A DNA stretch of 64,000 bases from Tachypleus tridentatus (GCF_004210375.1 NC_134831.1:42690035-42754034), one strand, 5' to 3'. Numbered from the stretch's first letter, positions 24,640 through 37,194 are shown. Numbers and translations are program-made. The notes: a model not told the origin generated them from the letters alone.

Positions 24640-27000
24640 TTCGGGCTTTAATGCTACAAGGTGTTCCAGGATGTTTGTGGCAAAATATTATTTTAATATA
24701 TGGTCAGTCTTGCTAGTCTCATATTTGGAAACAACAATGTCTATCATTAAAAGTACAATAAAGGTCAAAATATGTATAAATTGGTAGCATTAATCTGTAA
24801 TGTGGCAAAGGAATGAAAGTAAGGTAAGAATATTTGTGACTTGAGTGCCACACTACTTGCACATTGGTGGATATTACCATCTAAGAGAAAATACTGGATA
24901 ACAAAAACTATGACTAATGTGAAGTTGTGCAAATACAACATCCCCATTTGATTACTATTTAAACTAGAAGCCAATTAGCATTTGTAGATTTTAAGCTGGA
25001 AAACATGTTCCTATATAACTAGCATCAAATCGCTGGTCAACAAACACGAAACTTTGCCTTGATGAAAGCCTGATAGGGAATGGGAAAAGAAGTGATGTCA
25101 ACTAGTGAAGATTGATTTGGCCACGATTTTCGTGAGCTTCTTCCCTTGTGTTCCAATATGTCCATGGATGGAGATAAACTTAAAAAACATTGATGGTATT
25201 GTAAAATGAACCTCCCTTTTCTGAACATTAAAAAAAAACTGGATAGGGAATAATATAAGCGATTCTAGGACCTTTAAAACTAACGAATTTAGTATAGTAG
25301 TTGTTGTGTGTTTTATCTTCTATATAATACAGAGTAAGTGAGATTGCCCACAATCTGTAGTGGGATCATATGAACACTTATGGAGTTTTTATAAACTTTG
25401 ACACAGCCTACAGAGTTATCCAGTTGCAAACATGTATAAAATTTGAACAGGAATATGGCTCAAAAGGTGCTCATTAAAGAGAAGTTAATGCTTTTAGCTA
25501 GGGATATCCGATTTCTTCCCGTGACCCAGGGAGCGATCACAGTAATAAATGATATCATAATATGGTATGATGGGTTAATAATCAGATTTAGCAATATCAT
25601 CCAGTGTAAGACCCATCTCAATCATGCTTGAATTTAAAGGCTAAAAGGAGGAATACCAACCATAATCTTGCAACAGGCAGAGGCCTCAAGATATAATGAT
25701 AGGTGGGATGCTGTAACAGTGATTAGAGTTTTACAGCACACTAGAAAAACGCTGGAAATGTCCGAGATAAAGTGAAGTTCTTTGTATATAAATTGTGGAA
25801 GGGAAACATGTAGCAAGTCCCTGTGCAACTTCTTTGATAGACGCACAGGGCTGAATGTCTTCAGTTCAAAGTGTCTGGTTGAGTTTTAGATCAAATACTC
25901 ATAGTCAAGCTGAGATCAAGTGAGACTACAATAGAAATTAAGCATGGAACGCCTACCTCCTTTTCAAGGTAATAATGATAGGATTTAAAGGATGTTTTAA
26001 GCCCAAATATACTTGAATTTAAGCTGTTTAATGTCCAAAGTATAATTTAGTTTACTGTCAAAGAGAAGTACTATGATCTTTACCTCAGCCATCACGGTAA
26101 CTTGTACATCTGCAGAGGGAGCTTTGAATAAAGGTGCAATTCAAACTGATAGAAGAAATGCTTGCAAATTGTTTTAGATGTTGAATTTTGAAATTGTTTA
26201 CAGCGGCACATTTATATAATTGTTTGAGAGCAAATTAGAGCTGCCACTCACTGTATCTCATACTTGATTACTAAAGAGAAATATGAAAGTTTTCAACAAA
26301 GAGGCTGTAGGTGGAGGTTGTTTAGTGATACCATTTATTTTAATGCTGAAAAAATGTGACATTTAAGACAGATCTAAACTCGAATCCTTGTGGGAAGGAC
26401 TGAGAAATTACTGGCTCCTGATGTTCTTGGAATAACCTCTCTTAAAAGACTATGGATAGAAAATGTTCATACAATCCATGGGAATTGATGTGTGTAATAT
26501 TCCAAGTGTATAAATGTTGTTGTAAACTTTCTCAAATAAAAAAGATAAGAGACAAAATTCTCCACCTATCATTAAAATAAGTCTTGGTATCCTTCTTGGG
26601 CTTATAAATTTGATAACAGTTGCCCAAAGGGTGTATTATAGTAATACAGTGTCAGAAAGTTTTGTTACTTCAGTCCATCTCTTGATAGCCGAGAAGGAAG
26701 GAGAATAGATAGAGGTACAAGGACGGTGAGAAAAGTACTCTTCCATGGTGTTAGTAATATCCTGCAAATAAGCAACTTATTGGTTATTGTGATATAAAAA
26801 TGTAAGGGAATGGGAGATATTATTTTCATTCACCTTTTAAATCATATCCTCATTGACCACAGATCTGATGCTGGATATTAATTTAATCCAAGAAAATCTG
26901 TTTTTGACATGAAAATATCGACAGCTAATTTTTGCCTATATTGTTAGATGGAGCTAAGTAGGGAGTTTTCTGCTTTGGTACTCGACAACTTTGTTTATTA
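24640..27000 (-). mobile_element. decayed jockey-like LINE with RNase H, antisense in complexin intron 2
   Basis: Minus-strand translation in several frames gives recognisable pieces in the right order. EYFSHR..SIYSPSFSAIKR-like linker sequence comes first (about 26740-26670). The reverse transcriptase follows at about 26420-25960 (CFALKINGITKQPPPTAS and AEVKIIVLLFDSKLNYTLDI). An RNase H tail and the FPIPYQAFIKAKFR block lie at 25220-25040, then the C-terminal region at 24970-24770. Stops and frameshifts are frequent, the YADD box is not readable, and it cannot be active. Ends are approximate; endonuclease sequence may extend to about 27500. Confidence 0.7.
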
Positions 27001-27513
27001 TTGTCTTGAAAATAAGGTCAAGAATTATCAGAGCTTGTACAAGCATTGCTCGAGTCTTAAATTTGTCTGTCTCTCCAATAAGTTATTGGTTTACTTATGT
27101 TTCTATTATACATGAAAAGGAGTTACTTTTTACTTCTGAATCACCTACCATGATATTCTACAAGGGAACCTGACACACTGTCAAAATGGAACAGTGTAGC
27201 AATTCCACAGTTTCGTAAGTACAATGCTCAAACTCCAGTATGAGACATGGCGTACACAAAACTCTTTGAGAATGTTCGATATTTGCATTTGGTTGGTCCC
27301 AATCATAACTGAATAGCCAATTGTCAATGGGGAGTCATCCCAGGGACTCAGGTTTACATGAATTCAAAACCAAAATGTTGTGTTGCAGTGATTCAACCAT
27401 ACAGTCCAGGTCCCACTCAACCATTAAGATTATCGATATACAATCTGGGTGTGTTAAAAGGCAATAGTTAGGCATCCTCAATAGCTTACCTTGTATCTCC
27501 TTCCCTTGCATCT

Positions 27514-28175
27514 CTTGCTATTGTGGTTTTCTAATACATTGGGTCATAGATAACTCATTTAGAGATGTTCCCAAAAAATAAAAAGTGTCTGCCTGCTGTG
27601 TTTGGGCCCACACTTGTTTGTATGGACTACGTGACTTTTCAAATGAGGGTAATGAAGGTAAATAAGGTAAAACTACCAATGAGATATCTGTACTCTGTCC
27701 ACTACGGCTATCGAAACGCGGTTTCTAGCATTATAAGTTCGAAAATATACCACTGTGCCATTGGAGGGCACATTATGAGATCTTTTTATGTATGGCACAT
27801 GCTGTTTGCTTTTTGTTTTCTTCCTTCTTTGCCTCTATCTTTTCTTTTGAATTAGTTCATGGCTCACATTCCGTGAAGTTATGATTCCTGCAATTAAAAT
27901 AAACTTTCACTTATACTTGTGAATACAAGGTCAAATTATAATATACAACAACATTAAGTATTTCATGAACTGCATATAAAATATACTGCACCAGCAATTA
28001 AATTGCGTGATTTAACATGTTATTTATTATTCCAACTTTATTTCCTCGACTAAAAAGCCTCGTGAGCCATACCAAAAAAAGGAAAACCCACATGCATCAG
28101 GCAGGCACTTTTTCTTGGGAACATCTATGAATTTGTCATTTAGGAGCCAAAGAATTAGAAAATCACAATGGTAAG
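27514..28175. repeat. imperfect long inverted repeat
   Basis: The left arm 27514-27615 (containing AGATGTTCCCAAAAAATAAA) and the right arm 28068-28175 (containing TTTTCTTGGGAACATCT) are complementary over about 100 bases with mismatches, separated by about 450 bp. The spacer holds a SINE fragment at 27683-27768. It could be two opposed copies of one dispersed repeat or the arms of a foldback element. Confidence 0.6.
27683..27768 (-). repeat. tRNA-derived SINE head fragment, third type
   Basis: On the minus strand CCAATGGCACAGTGGTATAT, the box-B-like GGTTTCTAG/CGTTTCGATA region and GTGGACAGAGTACAGATA resemble the copies at 60717-60833 and 63430-63550. The tail is missing. Confidence 0.5.
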
Positions 28176-28574
28176 AGTTGCTAACGTGGGTGCATAGTAC
28201 GTTATCAACAATGGCAACATATAAAGACTCTCCAAATTCAATTAAAAGTGCTCTAAGTATTCACTCTAAGTGAGTGCTATATTTATTAAAATATGAAACA
28301 ACATGAAACATGGGCTTTACATATTTATTGTTGATTTTTGAGAAACATCTTGTAAATTGTCTATTAAACAAGTAACTTGGAAGTTAATAGAACAAAGAAA
28401 ATATCTGATAGATTTAAGAATAAGATAATTTTCTTTATCTACAAGCTGACTGAATGTTTGCATCTTTTCTGTACGTTTTTGTGACCATGCTTGTTTCTCC
28501 ATTAATTAAATTATTTACGAGCTGTGATATAATGGAACCCAAATAAATTTTATTAGTTTATCATGACATTTTAG

Positions 28575-28689
28575 TATGGAATTAAAAAAAAAGAAGAACC
28601 TACAATGGAGACGGACCAATCAGGTACGAGTCTTAAAGTGGAAACACCTGGACCAGAAGCTGAAAACGAAGAAAGTGATGATTTAAAAA
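28575..28689 (+). CDS. cpx: complexin exon 3 (end of central helix and linker)
   Basis: Preceded by ACATTTTAG and followed by GTAAGT at 28690. It opens with YGIKKKEE (residues 74-81), identical to the vertebrate motif; Y74 is the counterpart of SNARE-contacting Tyr70. The remaining 30 residues form an acidic, Ser/Thr/Glu-rich linker (METDQSGTSLKVETPGPEAE and onward) that looks disordered. This linker is the most divergent part of complexins. Confidence 0.93.
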
Positions 28690-30494
28690 GTAAGTTTTCT
28701 GGAGAAGAGTAATGTATGTATCTCTATATTGAACCATTAAAGAACTGTATCTTTAAATTTTTGTTCCAGTTCTTAAATATATATCTATATATCCATTATT
28801 ATAATGCATAACATATGAACAATTCAGTTTTAAGGACGCAGAACAAATTCAAACTTCTTAACTGTATTTTAATCACTCAATTATCACAAGTTGTTACATT
28901 TCATTGTACTGATAAATAACTAGTTATTTCCTTTACCCTTTCCAGACCATTGAGTTATTTATGAATCATTATGTTACATATAATGTCATGTAATACTTTT
29001 AAGCCTATAATATACATTGGTTTCTTAAACGCTCATTAGATGATACATTTATAAATATAATAAAAAGTCGATCCCTTGAAAGGAGATTTCGAGCTTGGAA
29101 GCATACTTGTTTCTTTTCCACAGTCCATATCTCAGAAATAGATACCAAGAAGAAAAAAATCACATTCAAAACACTATACACGACATCATAGGTTGAAATA
29201 AGTCTAAGATTAGCCCTGAGCTACCCTTTTTTTACCTATCTAACGGGAAAATTTTTTTTATTGTTAACGTCTTGTGGATGTTTTGAAAATTACTTTACTT
29301 TCATCAGAAAGGAAGCACATGTTAGCATGATAATTTTATGTAGCTAACCTTTCTTCTTTGAAGGTGAATAACGATCTAGCAAAGCTAAACTTCTATTGGA
29401 AGAGGAACAAAGCAATAGAAAATGAATATTTTGGATTTGATGTGAAAGTAACTCTGGAGTTGATAATATTCCAAACAAATTTCAAAATTATTTTTATAAT
29501 TTGTTCAGTTCTTATAGGCTTGTAGTACCTATGAAAGAAAGACGATTTTTTTTGCTGCTAGAGCTGTTAATCCGAACAGGAATTCACACAGCAAACTAAT
29601 ATCAGAATAAAAATCTAAAGACGAAAAGCCTTTGGTAATTTGAATAATAGATAGAAGAAAAATCAAGTATAACTTTCCTGAAGTGGTATAACAGCAATTC
29701 AGTGCATTTCATCTCATAGTTTTTTTACTGCGATTCTCTAAAACAAGCGCAGCGATGGCCAGCACAGAATAAAAAGCATCAAACCACCAGCTGTTGTCTA
29801 GATTTATAATAAATCAATAGAAGAATGAGGAGTAGCTCACCATGATACAGATTTCATGCAAATATTTTTTTCTTCTTCTTATGTATGCATACTGTGAAAA
29901 TCCTTGGCTAATTATAACTTATCCTGCCAAATTACAAAATAATGGCCAAAACTCCTTATGGATTTTTGCAGGTTTTGTTGAGATCGGAAGTGGATAATAT
30001 CAAAGTGAAAAAAGGAAGACCATCATTATTTGAAACATACCAACATAATTGCAGGCAGATAATACTATATATTGTTTTTGACAATGGATATGATAGCACG
30101 GGACACTATGCGTTAGGCAAGAGATTGAAAAATTGTACTTAAAACTTTCAATTATTTCTCGTGAGAAATATAAAGTTAATCAGTGTTTCATAAAAACAGA
30201 CTTTGTTTAAAAGTATTGTATATGAAATAATGATTGTAAACTTACTTCGTGATAAATAATTGGTGATGCAAAGGTAACTAGTAAATGTAAGGAGATTCAA
30301 TGCAACTTTTTTGAACACTTTAATTACACGAACAACATAGTGTTTCAACGAGTACTTAATTTTTAATAAGTCGGTATGAAACGAATGCATAGTTCAATTG
30401 TAACCTGTTTGTAATATTATGTTTGTCAAATTTTCATATACCTTGATTTTGATAACCCAAAAATATATTGGGATAGAAAGGGCTAAACAATTTT

Positions 30495-30550
30495 GGTCAA
30501 CCCCTTTATAGGTTCTATTATACACAAATGAACTTTTACTATTTGTACAA
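30495..30550. repeat. short dispersed repeat (pairs with 31941-31990)
   Basis: AACCCCTTTATAGGTTCTAT, then TATACACAAATGAAC, recurs at 31944-31978 as AACCCCTTTGTAGGTTCTGT, then TATACACGAATGAAC. Both copies are on the plus strand, one on each side of complexin exon 4. The flanks are only loosely similar. Confidence 0.5.
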
Positions 30551-30949
30551 TTTAGAGAATGAATAAAACAATGAGAAAAATAATATTTTTTATGAGAAAT
30601 TACTTGATCCTCTTGATTCATAGTTATCTGAATGTTTAAACGTCTTTTAAGAATACGAATAATGAATAGTACTTATTTGTGTTTATTTAAGAAATATATA
30701 ATAAAATACGATTATAACTGAAGAATTCGTTCGTGACTTTAACTTATTTTTTCAAGACATCACAAAATTATACCTGTTTGTTACTACATTAATGTCTTGG
30801 TTATGTTTTTGTCTCAAGTCAATTTGAACTCCAAACTAGTAGCTTTTAAGATGACTTAACGAAATTGTTTTAAATCCGTGTCATTTTATTTAGAAAAACT
30901 AGGAAAGTTGTTATAGACCGTGTTGGTTTCTTCCATGAAGAATAATGAA

Positions 30950-31155
30950 ACGTTTTGATGTCCATGCTAGCTATTTTCAGGAAGAGTCAAAAATGATTTG
31001 TATCCATGCTATGTTTTCTCAGGAAGAGTCGAGGATGATTTGTATCCATGCTATTTTTCCTCAGGAAGAGTCAAGGAAGTTTTGAGATCTGTGCTAGCTT
31101 GTCTTAAGAAGAGTTGAGGAAATTTTGAAATTCTTGGTGGCTGCTCTTAAGAATA
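30950..31155. repeat. 42-bp tandem repeat just upstream of complexin exon 4
   Basis: Units of TGATTTGTATCCATGCTATG, then TTTTCTCAGGAAGAGTCGAG, repeat with a 42-bp period (starts at 30994 and 31036), with more diverged units before and after, four to five in all. The array ends about 140 bp before the last exon. Confidence 0.8.
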
Positions 31156-31296
31156 ACTATTATTAACTATTTATATCATCTTAATTCAAGCTGTAAAGTA
31201 TTCGAGAAAGGCACCAACAGAATACTTATACCTTCTAATGTAGCTTAAAGAACATATTATAATGTTATTGAATATCATTGTTTCTTTTTATTTCAG

Positions 31297-31370
31297 AATT
31301 GAAGAGCAGTTTGGAAAATCAAGTGACAGAGCTCAAGTCTTCTGTGGAAGAGAAATGCGTTCTTCAGTGA
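31297..31370 (+). CDS. cpx: complexin exon 4 (C-terminal helix and CAAX box)
   Basis: Starts after the acceptor TTTTTATTTCAG and ends at TGA 31368-31370. It encodes an amphipathic C-terminal segment (KLKSSLENQVTELKSSVEEK) followed by CVLQ (residues 132-135), a CAAX prenylation signal whose final Gln favours farnesylation. Some insect and vertebrate complexin isoforms end in a CAAX box that tethers the protein to synaptic vesicles. No second, non-CAAX last exon was recognised in the preceding intron or the next 2 kb, but a divergent one could be missed. Confidence 0.92.
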
Positions 31371-31669
31371 CAGAAAAAGTTTAAATATTCAGTTTTTTTT
31401 ATTTCTCCCAAGTTATCTTTAGCACAAGTCTCAACTTGAGAATGTACAGTTTTTGTTACAAGGAACATGGTGATAGGTTATAGATTCCACTTCAAGCCAT
31501 TAGAAACTGTAAGAACAAAATGAAAATCTTTTTTTATGATTTTTATCTTACAGTTTGTTTATATTTGTCTAATGTTATCCGATATCCTTTAAGAACAAAA
31601 TACTTGGCACTCTTTCTTCAAAGAAACCCTTTTTCCCAGGAAAGATATCAAGTAACTTTACTGTACTTA

Positions 31670-31675
31670 AATAAA
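31670..31675 (+). terminator. candidate polyadenylation signal AATAAA
   Basis: First canonical AATAAA noticed after the complexin stop, giving a 3' UTR of about 320 nt. Longer neuronal 3' UTRs using later signals are possible. Confidence 0.35.
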
Positions 31676-33014
31676 CCCTGAGAATAATATCATGATTTAG
31701 CACATTTTAAAATTATAGTGCTTTAACTAATCAGTTAGAATACAGAGTGCCTTTTGAATTTCTTAGTTTTAAAACTAGACTATCACTTTCATTTGTACAT
31801 GAGATAATGGGATGGTTTATGAAAGAGTTGAGCCATTACTTTACCACTCAGCACTTTTGCACTGGCCTTAGAAATCACTCTTTATCATGTTATACTCACA
31901 TGTTTTTACCCAAACAACGAATTTTTGTAGCACAGTTTTTAGTAAACCCCTTTGTAGGTTCTGTTATACACGAATGAACCAATGTAAATAGATTTTCTAG
32001 TAATCCTCTTGTAGATCATTAGTACAGGACCAATATGTTAATAACTTGTGTTTCCGGTGTAAAGATTCGCACTTTTAGGAACATGTGAACGTAGAAATAG
32101 CGTATGAAGGTAAAAATAAGGCATAGATTAACTAGAGAATCTGGAAGAAATTTCAAGGCACATTCACAAGTCCTATTCGAAACTTAGTTCCATGTTTTTA
32201 GATAACATATCTCTCAGTATTTAAAATATTTATCTAATAATATTTGTTGAAAGGCACATAGCAATTATTGTATTTTAAACAACGAATTTGTTCTTTAAAG
32301 AGATGTAGAAAATGTATAGTAATTATAGGTTGTTAAAAACTAGAAATATCAGTCAGCTCAAGTTTAGATTTTAATATTTATTTCCATGATATATGTCTAA
32401 TAATAAAAATCTGTTGGAAAAGATAGATTGTGTGAAGTTGTTTTTAACACGGTTTAGCTTCTAATTTGAAAGTCAAACCCACTCTCATGTGACAGATGTA
32501 TCGTTATGAAACTAAAATGAATCAATTCAAGAAATATGTTTTATACTTTTGATAAATTGTTACTTAGTGTAAGGAAATCATAAACCACGATGTTTTACTA
32601 ATAGAAGATTTATTACTTTTATTTAAGCAATTTGCTATTCTTAAATAGCATCGAATGAAATGTTTCATGTGAATTATCCTATTATTAGTCTAATCCGTAG
32701 AGAGAAAAGAAAACTGTAATTGATCAAAATATATAACATTCTTAAAGCACAGTTTCCTGTTTGTCTGTAGTGAACTATTTCCGGACCTGCAGATCACATA
32801 ATCAATCAATTTTATGTATAAAAAATGAATTTTTATGAAAATACCTGTTTGGCATATATTAACTAGAACGTATAACAGACTGTATCTAGAAAACTTCTAA
32901 TTTTTATGAATAGTTATTTCATTGAAAAATCCTACTTCAACAAAAACCATGTACAAAATATTCGTATTTATGTTTTGAATAATGTAAATATGTAATTCAC
33001 TACTGTCATTTCAG
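31676..33014. other. AT-rich DNA downstream of complexin
   Basis: No exon recognised. It may include longer complexin 3' UTR forms. A block at 32942-33045 is repeated at 33204-33300 (GTAAATATGTAATTCAC / ATAAATACGTAATTCAC). Confidence 0.35.
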
Positions 33015-33212
33015 TTTTTCACAGCTGAAATATTATATAACGTCTTTGTAAAAATGATTGCCTTTGACGTTAATCCACTGAAGTTAAACGGTTTGTAATG
33101 TTCGAAATCTTTAAATGTTCCACGTTATATATTTGAAGTTTACAATTAATAAGCGTTAATCACAACTATGGCTTTTGAAATTTATAGTATACCAACTGTA
33201 ACAAACCATATA
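33015..33212 (+). repeat. local direct repeat, copy 1 of pair 1
   Basis: Contains GTTAATCCACTGAAGTTAAA and TAATGTTCGAAAT. It matches 34426-34620 across about 195 bp with substitutions and small gaps. Confidence 0.75.
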
Positions 33213-34061
33213 CAAGACTTTTTCTTTAGTTTTTGTGAATAATATAAATACGTAATTCACATTTTCGTTTTAGATTTTTATAAATTATAAAGCACATATT
33301 TCAAAAAAGATGTTATTTTTACAAATCAAAATAAAATCCCTTATGTGGACTTTTTGTTTAATCCTAGCTATTTTTGTGATTTTGAAGAAATCAAAAGTGA
33401 TTGGAATCTTACAATTACTGTCAATATTTAGGGCAGCTGTTACCAGGCACACCGTCAGAGGGCGAAACTGTCATAAAATAATTTAACATCAATGCTTTCA
33501 TGTTCATTAGTTTGTCTTTATGCTATCCATATATCTATGATTTTTACTGTTCTTCACGAAATCTGTCATTTCACACACGTATCCTATGATACTTTTAATA
33601 TACTTACTTATTACAGTAATGCTATGAGCCGAAGATTTTGTCATTTGTTATTTTATACAGACAATGTTTCTATATGATTTTAACACACTTGCTGTTTTGT
33701 ATTCACAAGTTAAAGGAACAACTATTATAACACATATCAGTGCACAAATATTATCCATTACTCGAATGAGACAGTTATCATAACGAATAATTTACTTTAC
33801 ATAATTCATCGTCCTGAAAAGGACGATGTATGTTATAATTTAACATACAGTTTCGCTTTATTAGTACATAGTTACGTATAATGCGCGGTTATAATGTCTA
33901 AAGTAAGTTATATTATTATGTTGATATTCTTTGTATGATTTCATTAATTTATTCGGTTTGGTTGTAGTTTAACTTTACTATTATAGAACCAATTTAAAAT
34001 TTCAACACTTACTTTTTCTGTATTATAGTTTTCCTCGGATGATTCTCCAATCTAGTATGTT

Positions 34062-34326
34062 ATGTATTACAATTTGAAATGGCATAAAACTGAGTTAAAA
34101 TGTAATTTGGATTTTTAAATTAATTAAACTTCAATATGTATCAAATTTATTATATTTGCCAACAAGATTGATACACACAGGTTTCTTTCTTAATGCAAAT
34201 ATATTTTAATATATAAAAGACAATACTATTTATAATAATGGCTATTACAAATAATGATTTATATTCAAACGTTTTGCAAACTTACTCATAGTATTAAGAC
34301 TTTATATGATCTGGAATATCTTTATA
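34062..34326 (+). repeat. local direct repeat, copy 1 of pair 2
   Basis: Shares TTTGCCAACAAGATTGATAC and GTTTTGCAAACTTA with 36424-36667 in the same order and orientation. The two pairs interleave, so the 33-36.7 kb region looks built from repeated duplication or from insertions of one unknown element. Confidence 0.75.
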
Positions 34327-34425
34327 CCTTATCGAATGTTAAAGACGAGAAAAATATTTCTGAGTTGATATGGATACAATTCACTTAACGAGAAGCTAGC
34401 TAGCTTTTTGCTGATGACACATGAA

Positions 34426-34620
34426 TTTTTCATGGCTGAAACTATATAATGTCTTTCTAAAAATATTAGCATTCGATGTTAATCCACTGAAGTTAAATGG
34501 TATGTAATGTTCGAAATTTACAAACATTCCTGGTCAAATATCTGAAGTTCCCAATTAATAAGCACTAATCACGGTTATAGCTTCCGAGGTTTAAAATATA
34601 TCAACTATTACAAACCAACA
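34426..34620 (+). repeat. local direct repeat, copy 2 of pair 1
   Basis: Partner of 33015-33212. It lies 100 bp after the end of 34062-34326. Confidence 0.75.
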
Positions 34621-36198
34621 ATATATACTGTCTCTCAGCTCAGTGGTGTGCTGGTTGATGTTATCGGCTCATGGTGAGTTTCTAGAAATCTCACTTTGCA
34701 CAACAATACTGACAATTATTTGTATTCACATACTATTTATGTTATTGTTTTTTACACTAGAGAAATTTTAGTGAATAGGCAGGAATTTTGTAATACAGAG
34801 ATAACAGTATAAGTGTTTTCCTTTTTAAACATAAATATATGTTTAACTGAAACAAACACTGATATTAAAATAAATATGTAACAGTAAATTCGTCACGTAC
34901 TATTCATTTGTTCTTCATGTAATTAAAATGAGTAGAATTTTGAGAGAAACCTTTGTCTAATGTCAAGACTGCTGCTTGTTAAAAAACAAAGGTCAAGAAA
35001 TGGTTACTTTTACAAATGGGATGGGTTATTTCAACATACCAGTTAATGAAATGTTTTGACTTTGTGTTTACCTGGACCTAAAACTCTTATTTTCATGTCC
35101 TTCAAACCTTTATGTATATTTAAAACTAAGTTTTTCAACTACACACATGAACATAGTAAGAAAAAGACCATTAGTTATAAATCAAGTGACTATTTCAATG
35201 ATATTTTTCTCACAAAGATTTTAAAACTGTTTTGGTAACATGAATTATACAATTCTGTGATTCTCACATTTTGTTACAGCCCAGTATGCTGTCATGTGAG
35301 TAAAATTAACACGTATTATACATATTTAACAAACTTTTAGGAGTACCAATATACCATAAGCATCATAGTTTATAATGCTATTGATTAGCTTATTATAAAT
35401 GATTTTCATTTCAGTATTTGTTCATTCCAATCCAGTGTGTATGATTTTGTGTAATTTATAAATGTTGGTGAACATTTCTTGTACTTTACAACAGTCTGTT
35501 AAAGACTAAGTTTAATAATTTATTTTAACTATCTCATGTTATAATTTTCACGGGTGTTTCAAATTTACAATTAACAGATATAAACGTTTGAAACAATGTT
35601 ATGGTACCACCTAATATTCATTATTCAAATATACTAGGTCAAAGATTGCATAACAAAGGAACGGAACGAGGGCATCGACAGGCAAATCAATGATAATACA
35701 TGGTACCTATTTATGTATTTAACTTATACTTAATAATTAAAATAAACATCTCATATTCCAATTCTGGAATAGTTTCTACTCAGTTGTATTCTGTTATTGA
35801 CATTGTTCATTAGTCACAACAAACAAAAGTATCGTTATTACTATTAACCTAACACTTGCAATACAGATACTCTGTTTTTGAATGTATATATAATGCAGTG
35901 CTTAAAATACAATAGGACTAATACTAACGCCTAAGAAGGAGTAATAATTCATATACAAAATTAATAGGTTGATTACTGACAGAACAAGTAATTGTCTTCA
36001 TAGCAGATTCTAAAATGAGCACTATATTATATCTGTATTCATACATCAAAGCCACATAGGAATTGTATTGATGTTACTTTAGAAATATAGAAAAAACAAA
36101 CATACACACATATATATGACTAATATTTGTGGCCATTCCTCCGAATTTTCTGTCCCATTCGTCTTCTATTGTATTAGTATGGCTAGTTTATTTGTAGT
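34621..36198. other. AT-rich DNA, no gene seen
   Basis: No coding exon or element end recognised. Confidence 0.35.
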
Positions 36199-36310
36199 CC
36201 CCAGTTGGGACAGCAATAAATTTAAGGATTTACAGCACTAAAATTAGGGGTTCGATTCCCTTCAGTAGACACAGCAGATAGACCGATGTGGCTTTGCTAT
36301 AAGAAAAATA
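36199..36310 (+). repeat. tRNA-derived SINE, second family, plus-strand copy
   Basis: CCCAGTTGGGACAGCAATAA starts a tRNA-like head; box B is GGGGTTCGATTCCC. The body continues with CACAGCAGATAGACCGATGT and ends with GGCTTTGCTATAAGAAAAAT. It is the best preserved member of this family here. Confidence 0.8.
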
Positions 36311-36423
36311 CATATATACAAACATAGTTTATTCATAAATAAAATACAGTTATCGTACTAGTTGCAAAGAAAACCAGAAAAAAATATTTTACGTATTATA
36401 ATTTATCTAATATATTACGTTAC

Positions 36424-36667
36424 GTAATACGTTTTAAAATAGCCTGAAACTCAGTTAAATTGTGATTTAAATTTATAAGTTAATTAAATCTCGAGATGTA
36501 TAAAGTTTTTAATATTTGCCAACAAGATTGATACATACAGTTTAATATGCAAATAATAATACAATCTATAATAACGATTATTACACATAAGCATTTATAT
36601 ACAAAAGTTTTGCAAACTTATAAACGATATTGAGTCTTCATATCTAGTCTGGAACTAAATATTTTTA
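36424..36667 (+). repeat. local direct repeat, copy 2 of pair 2
   Basis: Partner of 34062-34326, about 2.35 kb downstream, with a small deletion relative to it. Confidence 0.75.
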
Positions 36668-37194
36668 TTGGATCTATATTATAGATCTGTCTCAGACATT
36701 TTTTTGGATCTGAAAGAAATCTTGTTGATAATGCTATTTAAATGTTATGAGGAGGAACATTAACAAAGCCACCCTCAATACCCTGAGCAATAAGAGACTC
36801 ACTGGTGGCAGAACTCGAATTTATAGCCAGTATACCTTCTAAAAAATTATTTAATCTCCCCAGTAGCACGAACAATACGCATCCGTATGGGATTAACAAT
36901 GCCGTTTGTTATAGACACAGAACCAGCGAGTGTCTAAATTACTCCCTAACTAGATTGGCCATAACATCAGTAGCCAAATTAACAACATCAGGTGTTCTGG
37001 TAGAACTATATCCATATGTGACACCAACGTACTGGGTGTCGCATCCTTATCTTTTTCAAATACCAATAATTAAATATAAAATGACCTTTTTTTTGTTTTC
37101 TTTTGCAGAAATGGCAGGTTGGTCTTAATGGTTTTGATGAATTTTATTTCAACTACATAAAAACTTCGAACTAGAAAAGCTGAATTTTTTAGAA

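Larger units (their letters stand above)
15929..31675 (+). other. complexin gene model (four coding exons)
   Basis: Exon joins: phase 1 between exons 1 and 2, phase 0 between 2 and 3, phase 1 between 3 and 4. All borders are GT-AG and the joined frame is 135 codons plus stop, normal for the family (about 134-142). Complexin is a small cytosolic presynaptic protein that binds assembled SNARE complexes; it clamps spontaneous release and supports Ca2+-triggered vesicle fusion with synaptotagmin. The leader exon probably begins at 15929, after the acceptor-like TTGCTTTTCTCTTGAAG, implying at least one upstream non-coding exon. Introns are 8.2, 4.2 and 2.6 kb and carry transposon insertions. Insect complexins use alternative last exons with and without a CAAX box; only the CAAX form was found here. 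Confidence 0.9.
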
